Origin: Pseudomonadota bacterium
GTDB lineage: Bacteria; Pseudomonadota; Alphaproteobacteria; Rhizobiales; Devosiaceae
NCBI GenBank assembly: GCA_023433985.1
Contig: JAEYTN010000098.1
Coordinates: 1-7,891 of the forward strand
Direction of reading: 5' to 3'
Length of the DNA stretch: 7,891 nt
Every line of letters starts with the position of its first letter. Position 1 is the first letter of the stretch. This document shows positions 5,476 through 7,891 of this stretch, in pieces. Below the pieces are notes generated by a model. It did not search any database and had not been told where the DNA came from. It saw only the letters and a program-made list of their open reading frames with translations. Both the position numbers and the translations under genes were made by a program.

Positions 5476-6581
5476 TCCTCTCCCGCCTCTCGCCGCTGCT
5501 CCGCGTCCCTCTCGTCTCGGGCCTGACGCGCGAGGCATTGCTGAAGATGGACCCCGAGATCGCCCACGGCGCCACCATCTCGGCCCTGCGCCTCGGCCTC
5601 GCCCCGGAGCAGGAGGGCGCCGATCCGCCCGAGCTCCACACCACGCTGTGCGGCCTCGACCTGAAGAACCCGGTCGGTATGGCCGCCGGCTTCGACAAGA
5701 ACGCCGAGGTGCCCAAGCCGCTCGCCCGGATGGGCTTCGGCATGGTGGAGGTCGGCACGGTGACGCCGCGCCCGCAATCGGGCAATCCCAGGCCGCGGCT
5801 GTTCCGCGTCGGCCCGGCCGAGGGCGTCATCAACCGCATGGGCTTCAACAACGAGGGGCATGAGGCGGCCTTCGTGCGCCTCAAGGGGGCCCATGTCGGC
5901 GCCATCCTCGGCGTCAATATCGGAGCCAATAAGGACAGCGAGGATTTCGTCGCCGACTACGTGATGGGCGTGACCCGCTTCGCCGAGGTGGCCGATTATC
6001 TCACGGTCAACATCTCCTCCCCCAACACCCCCGGCCTCCGCAACCTCCAGGCCGACGAGGCGCTGGAACGCCTGCTCGCCGCCGTGCTCAAGGCGCGCTC
6101 CAAGGCCTCCATCCGCGTCCCGGTCCTCCTGAAGATCGCTCCCGACCTCGACGAGAAAGCGCTCGACGGCATCGCCCGCGTCGTCCTCGCCACCGATCTC
6201 GATGGTCTCATCGTCTCCAACACCACGATCACCCGCGACGCGGTACTGGGCCAGGAGAACGCCACCGAAACCGGCGGCCTCTCGGGCAAGCCGCTGTTCA
6301 ACCTCGCCACCCGCAAGCTCGCGCAGGTCCGGCAGCGCGTCGGCAACCTGCCGATCGTCGGGGTAGGGGGCATCCACTCCCCCGAAAGCGCCGTGGCGAA
6401 GTTCGAGGCCGGCGCCGACGCCATCCAGCTTTACTCCGCCCTCGTCTTCGGCGGCCTGGACATGCTCGACCGCCTGAAGCGCGGCCTCGCCGCTGCCGTT
6501 CGAAGCCGCGGCCTGACCTCGGTGTCGCAGCTTACGGGCAAGACCGTCGACGAGTGGGCGAGCGGCAGGGCAAGTTTGTAG
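5472..6581 (+). CDS. pyrD: Dihydroorotate dehydrogenase (quinone), class 2
   Basis: Enzyme of 369 residues for the fourth step of pyrimidine synthesis: it oxidises dihydroorotate to orotate with FMN and passes electrons to membrane ubiquinone. Class 2 is shown by the N-terminal helical extension (residues 1-45, with KMDPEIAHGATISALRLG) that docks on the inner membrane, and by a catalytic serine. Key blocks: AAGFDKNAEV at 71-80 for FMN, GVINRMGFNN near 118-127, VNISSPNTPGLR at 179-190 with Ser183 as the expected base and Asn180/Asn185 as orotate contacts, LLKIAPDLD near 219-227, SNTT near 249-252, GVGGI at 297-301 and LYSALVF at 320-326. I choose the GTG at 5472, which overlaps the DUF952 stop as GTGA; a TTG at 5463 would add three residues. 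Promoter activity probably comes from upstream of the DUF952 gene. Confidence 0.96.
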   Translation: MILSRLSPLLRVPLVSGLTREALLKMDPEIAHGATISALRLGLAPEQEGADPPELHTTLCGLDLKNPVGMAAGFDKNAEVPKPLARMGFGMVEVGTVTPRPQSGNPRPRLFRVGPAEGVINRMGFNNEGHEAAFVRLKGAHVGAILGVNIGANKDSEDFVADYVMGVTRFAEVADYLTVNISSPNTPGLRNLQADEALERLLAAVLKARSKASIRVPVLLKIAPDLDEKALDGIARVVLATDLDGLIVSNTTITRDAVLGQENATETGGLSGKPLFNLATRKLAQVRQRVGNLPIVGVGGIHSPESAVAKFEAGADAIQLYSALVFGGLDMLDRLKRGLAAAVRSRGLTSVSQLTGKTVDEWASGRASL

Positions 6582-6610
6582 GCAGTCCGTGTAGGCGTGG
6601 TGTCTGTGCG

Positions 6611-6661
6611 GCCCCCTTCACCATCCTTCGGATGGTCCCCTTCCCCGTTCGACGGGGGAAG
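6611..6661 (-). repeat. Two-hairpin GC-rich intergenic repeat, copy B (inverted)
   Basis: Read on the minus strand this has the same order as the copy at 3641-3691: a first hairpin of C-run and G-run (6641-6660, ACGGGG against CCCCGT around TCG), a linker ending GGGGACC, then a perfect 7-bp hairpin ACCATCC/GGATGGT (6620-6626 with 6630-6636, GAA loop on the minus strand), and an ending AAGGGGGC. It lies 30 bp after the pyrD stop. Confidence 0.65.
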
Positions 6662-6720
6662 ACGCCGGCGACCTCAGCGCGTCACCTGTTCAACTGACAT
6701 CGTCGGCGACCCGACCAGGA

Positions 6721-6772
6721 TCCTCCCCTGCGAAGCGGGGGAGGGGGACCGGCGTAGCCGGTGGAGGGGCGG
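6721..6772 (+). repeat. Two-hairpin GC-rich intergenic repeat, copy C
   Basis: Plus-strand copy of the same element: first hairpin around 6723-6743 (CTCCCC with a GGGGGAG partner and GAA in the loop), linker GGGGACC, then a perfect 6-bp hairpin ACCGGC (6748-6753), loop GTA, GCCGGT (6757-6762), and ending GGAGGGGC. With the inverted copy at 6611-6661 it forms a head-to-head pair separated by about 59 bp of unremarkable sequence, filling the convergent gap between pyrD and the kinase gene. Confidence 0.65.
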
Positions 6773-6806
6773 TACAGGCACAACGCCGGCATGTCACCGG
6801 CAGGAC

Positions 6807-7478
6807 CTACCCCTCCGTCACCATCTCGATCACCACATCCGCCCGCCCCCGCGACCGTCCAACGAGGTCGTAGTTGGCGAGGTCCACCCGCTCCACGTGC
6901 TCGCGGTTGCGCTCCTCGGTGAACAATCCGTGCTCAGCGTGCCGCTTCATCAGCCGCGCCCGCACCTTCTCCCGCGGCACGTCAATGAACGCGGCGTAGT
7001 CGAGCAGCGGCCGTACCCGCCACCAGGGCGAATTGGCCAGCAGCAGGTAGTTGCCCTCGGTCACCAGCACTCGCGCCTCGGGCGGCACCGTGAACTGGTC
7101 TTCGACGACGTCCTCGATCGCTCGCGAATAACCCGGTCCGTTGACCGGCCCGGTCGCCGCCTTCAGCCCCGCGAGGAACTCGGCGAACGCTTCGCCCTCG
7201 AACGTGTGCGGCATGCCCTTGTCCTTGGCCGTACCGAGCGCCTCGAGCTTCTTGTGCCGCATGTGGAACCCATCCATCGGCACATAGGCCGCGATGCCGG
7301 CCGACCGCGCGTTGAGCGCTGCCACCAGCGCGCTCGCTAGTGTCGATTTGCCGACACCCGGTCCGCCGGCGACGCCGATCGCCACGCGCTCGGCGCCCAC
7401 GAGCTCTTCCGCCCGCGCGAGGAGGAACGCCAAAGCGTCCTCGGGACTTAACGCCAGCACTTCAGGCAACGATTCCAT
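6807..7478 (-). CDS. P-loop nucleoside/sugar kinase family protein (YggC/FrcK-like)
   Basis: A 223-residue cytoplasmic kinase of the phosphoribulokinase/uridine kinase superfamily, closest in pattern to E. coli YggC and the rhizobial FrcK. Walker A is GVAGGPGVGKST at residues 35-46. The substrate-side block VPMDGFHMRHKKLEALG lies at 66-82 and is followed by the family-typical KGMPHTFEGEAF. Strand and acid VLVTEGNYLLL is at 137-147, and the lid region with RHAEHGLFTEERNREHVERV is at 179-198. The phosphate acceptor is not known for most members; FrcK sits in a fructose-transport locus, but no transporter is present here. The frame is open further upstream to 7763, but the ATG at 7478-7476 has a perfect GGAGGA six bases before it, and the upstream extension would run through the helicase gene, so this start is firm. 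Divergent from the helicase gene, with an 85-bp gap. Confidence 0.88.
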   Translation of the reverse strand: MESLPEVLALSPEDALAFLLARAEELVGAERVAIGVAGGPGVGKSTLASALVAALNARSAGIAAYVPMDGFHMRHKKLEALGTAKDKGMPHTFEGEAFAEFLAGLKAATGPVNGPGYSRAIEDVVEDQFTVPPEARVLVTEGNYLLLANSPWWRVRPLLDYAAFIDVPREKVRARLMKRHAEHGLFTEERNREHVERVDLANYDLVGRSRGRADVVIEMVTEG

Positions 7479-7512
7479 CCGCGTTCCTCCGCCGCTTCTA
7501 GCACCGGCCCCC

Positions 7513-7541
7513 TTGCCGCCCAACCCCCTGCACCCCATACT
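7513..7541 (+). promoter_or_regulatory. Candidate promoter of the DEXH helicase gene
   Basis: TTGCCG (7513-7518), 17 bp, CATACT (7536-7541) each match the sigma-70 boxes in four of six positions and would start transcription near 7548, about 16 bases before the proposed TTG start codon. It lies in the short divergent gap shared with the kinase gene. Confidence 0.4.
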
Positions 7542-7563
7542 GTGCACAAACCGGGAACGAACC

Positions 7564-7891
7564 TTGCCCCTCCATCCCCAGATCGCCGACTGGTTCGCTT
7601 CCAAGGGCTGGGCGCCGCGCGAGCACCAGCTCGACGTGCTGGAGGCGACCGAGGCCGGCGCCTCGGCGCTCCTGATCGCGCCCACCGGTGCCGGCAAGAC
7701 GCTGGCGGGCTTCCTGCCCACCATCAACGACCTGATTGAAAGCCCGCGCAAGGGCCTCCACACGCTCTACCTGTCGCCCCTCAAGGCGCTGGCGGTGGAC
7801 GTGCAGCGCAACCTCACGACGCCGATCGAGGAGATGGGGCTCGCCATCAAGGTCGAGGCCCGCACCGGCGACACGCCCTCGCATCGGCGGC
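7564..7891 (+). CDS. Ligase-associated DEXH-box (Lhr-type) helicase, N-terminal part
   Basis: The first 109 residues of a superfamily 2 helicase that runs off the right edge. Visible are an N-terminal PQIADWFASKGWAPREHQ segment with a Q-like motif (residues 5-22), motif I (Walker A) APTGAGKTLAGFLP at 39-52, motif Ia SPLKALAVDVQRNL at 71-84, and the motif Ib region EARTGDTPSHRR at 98-109. This pattern, including LHTLYLSPLKALAVD, is that of the DEXH helicase found beside an ATP-dependent DNA ligase, a metallo-beta-lactamase-type exonuclease and the PdeM phosphoesterase in a bacterial DNA-damage locus. Those partners would lie beyond the window. The start is uncertain: TTG at 7564 fits the usual protein beginning and the promoter candidate, but only GGGAAC stands as a ribosome site, and the frame stays open upstream past a TTG at 7513. 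There is no ATG or GTG in frame before the first conserved block. Confidence 0.9.
   Translation, partial: MPLHPQIADWFASKGWAPREHQLDVLEATEAGASALLIAPTGAGKTLAGFLPTINDLIESPRKGLHTLYLSPLKALAVDVQRNLTTPIEEMGLAIKVEARTGDTPSHRR

Noticed and set aside
5382..6377. 331-residue open frame antisense to pyrD
   Set aside because: Same cause: the third-position GC bias of pyrD keeps the opposite frame open. No ribosome site or known motif.
6577..6596. TGTAGGC repeated at 6577-6583 and 6590-6596, as a possible duplication or attachment site
   Set aside because: Only 7 bp, partly inside the pyrD stop, and with no integrase or boundary nearby; chance is likely.
7555..7562. GAACGAAC just before the helicase start, as a possible alphaproteobacterial SOS box
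   Set aside because: The known box needs GAAC or GTTC repeated with seven bases between; here the two copies are directly joined, so LexA binding is not supported.
7498..7884. 128-residue antisense frame over the helicase start
   Set aside because: Overlaps the helicase frame with its Walker A motif; low-complexity R/G/V-rich sequence.

Overview
The window reads as ordinary chromosomal DNA from a high-GC alphaproteobacterium, most likely of the order Hyphomicrobiales. A Devosia-like source is my guess from the gene types, not something the sequence proves. Support comes from the class I (archaeal-type) lysyl-tRNA synthetase, the short TerB-like protein, the DUF952 + quinone-type pyrD pair, the ligase-associated DEXH helicase, and the short GC-rich hairpin repeats between genes. 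Nothing marks a phage, transposon, integron or CRISPR array.

Layout, left to right. (1) 1-396, minus: N-terminal part of a gene running off the left edge, perhaps a GT2-type glycosyltransferase with an N-terminal MshEN/GSPII_E-like domain. (2) 558-1376, plus: exported family 3 solute-binding protein with no transporter genes beside it. It converges on, and overlaps by 7 bp, (3) 1370-1777, minus: TerB-like protein. (4) 1931-3544, plus: class I lysyl-tRNA synthetase, divergent from the terB-like gene. (5) 3545-3707: a convergent gap with two inverted-repeat structures. (6) 3708-4310 and 4332-4976, both minus: a dienelactone-hydrolase-family protein placed 21 bp behind an HTH + peptidase S24 (LexA/CI-like) regulator, probably one transcript. 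The regulator has a recognisable promoter with a palindrome over the predicted transcription start, which suggests autoregulation. (7) 5110-5475 and 5472-6581, plus: DUF952 protein and dihydroorotate dehydrogenase, coupled through a GTGA overlap. (8) 6582-6806: an inverted pair of the hairpin repeats also seen in the 3.6 kb gap. (9) 6807-7478, minus: P-loop kinase of the YggC/FrcK type. (10) 7564-7891, plus: start of a ligase-associated DEXH-box (Lhr-type) helicase running off the right edge.

The genes form a mosaic of housekeeping units (translation, pyrimidine synthesis, DNA repair) with two small operons and three divergent promoter regions. No multi-gene novel system is evident. The most interesting signals are a family of two-hairpin intergenic repeats that keep pairing through a compensatory base change, and the S24 regulator-hydrolase pair with its likely operator.
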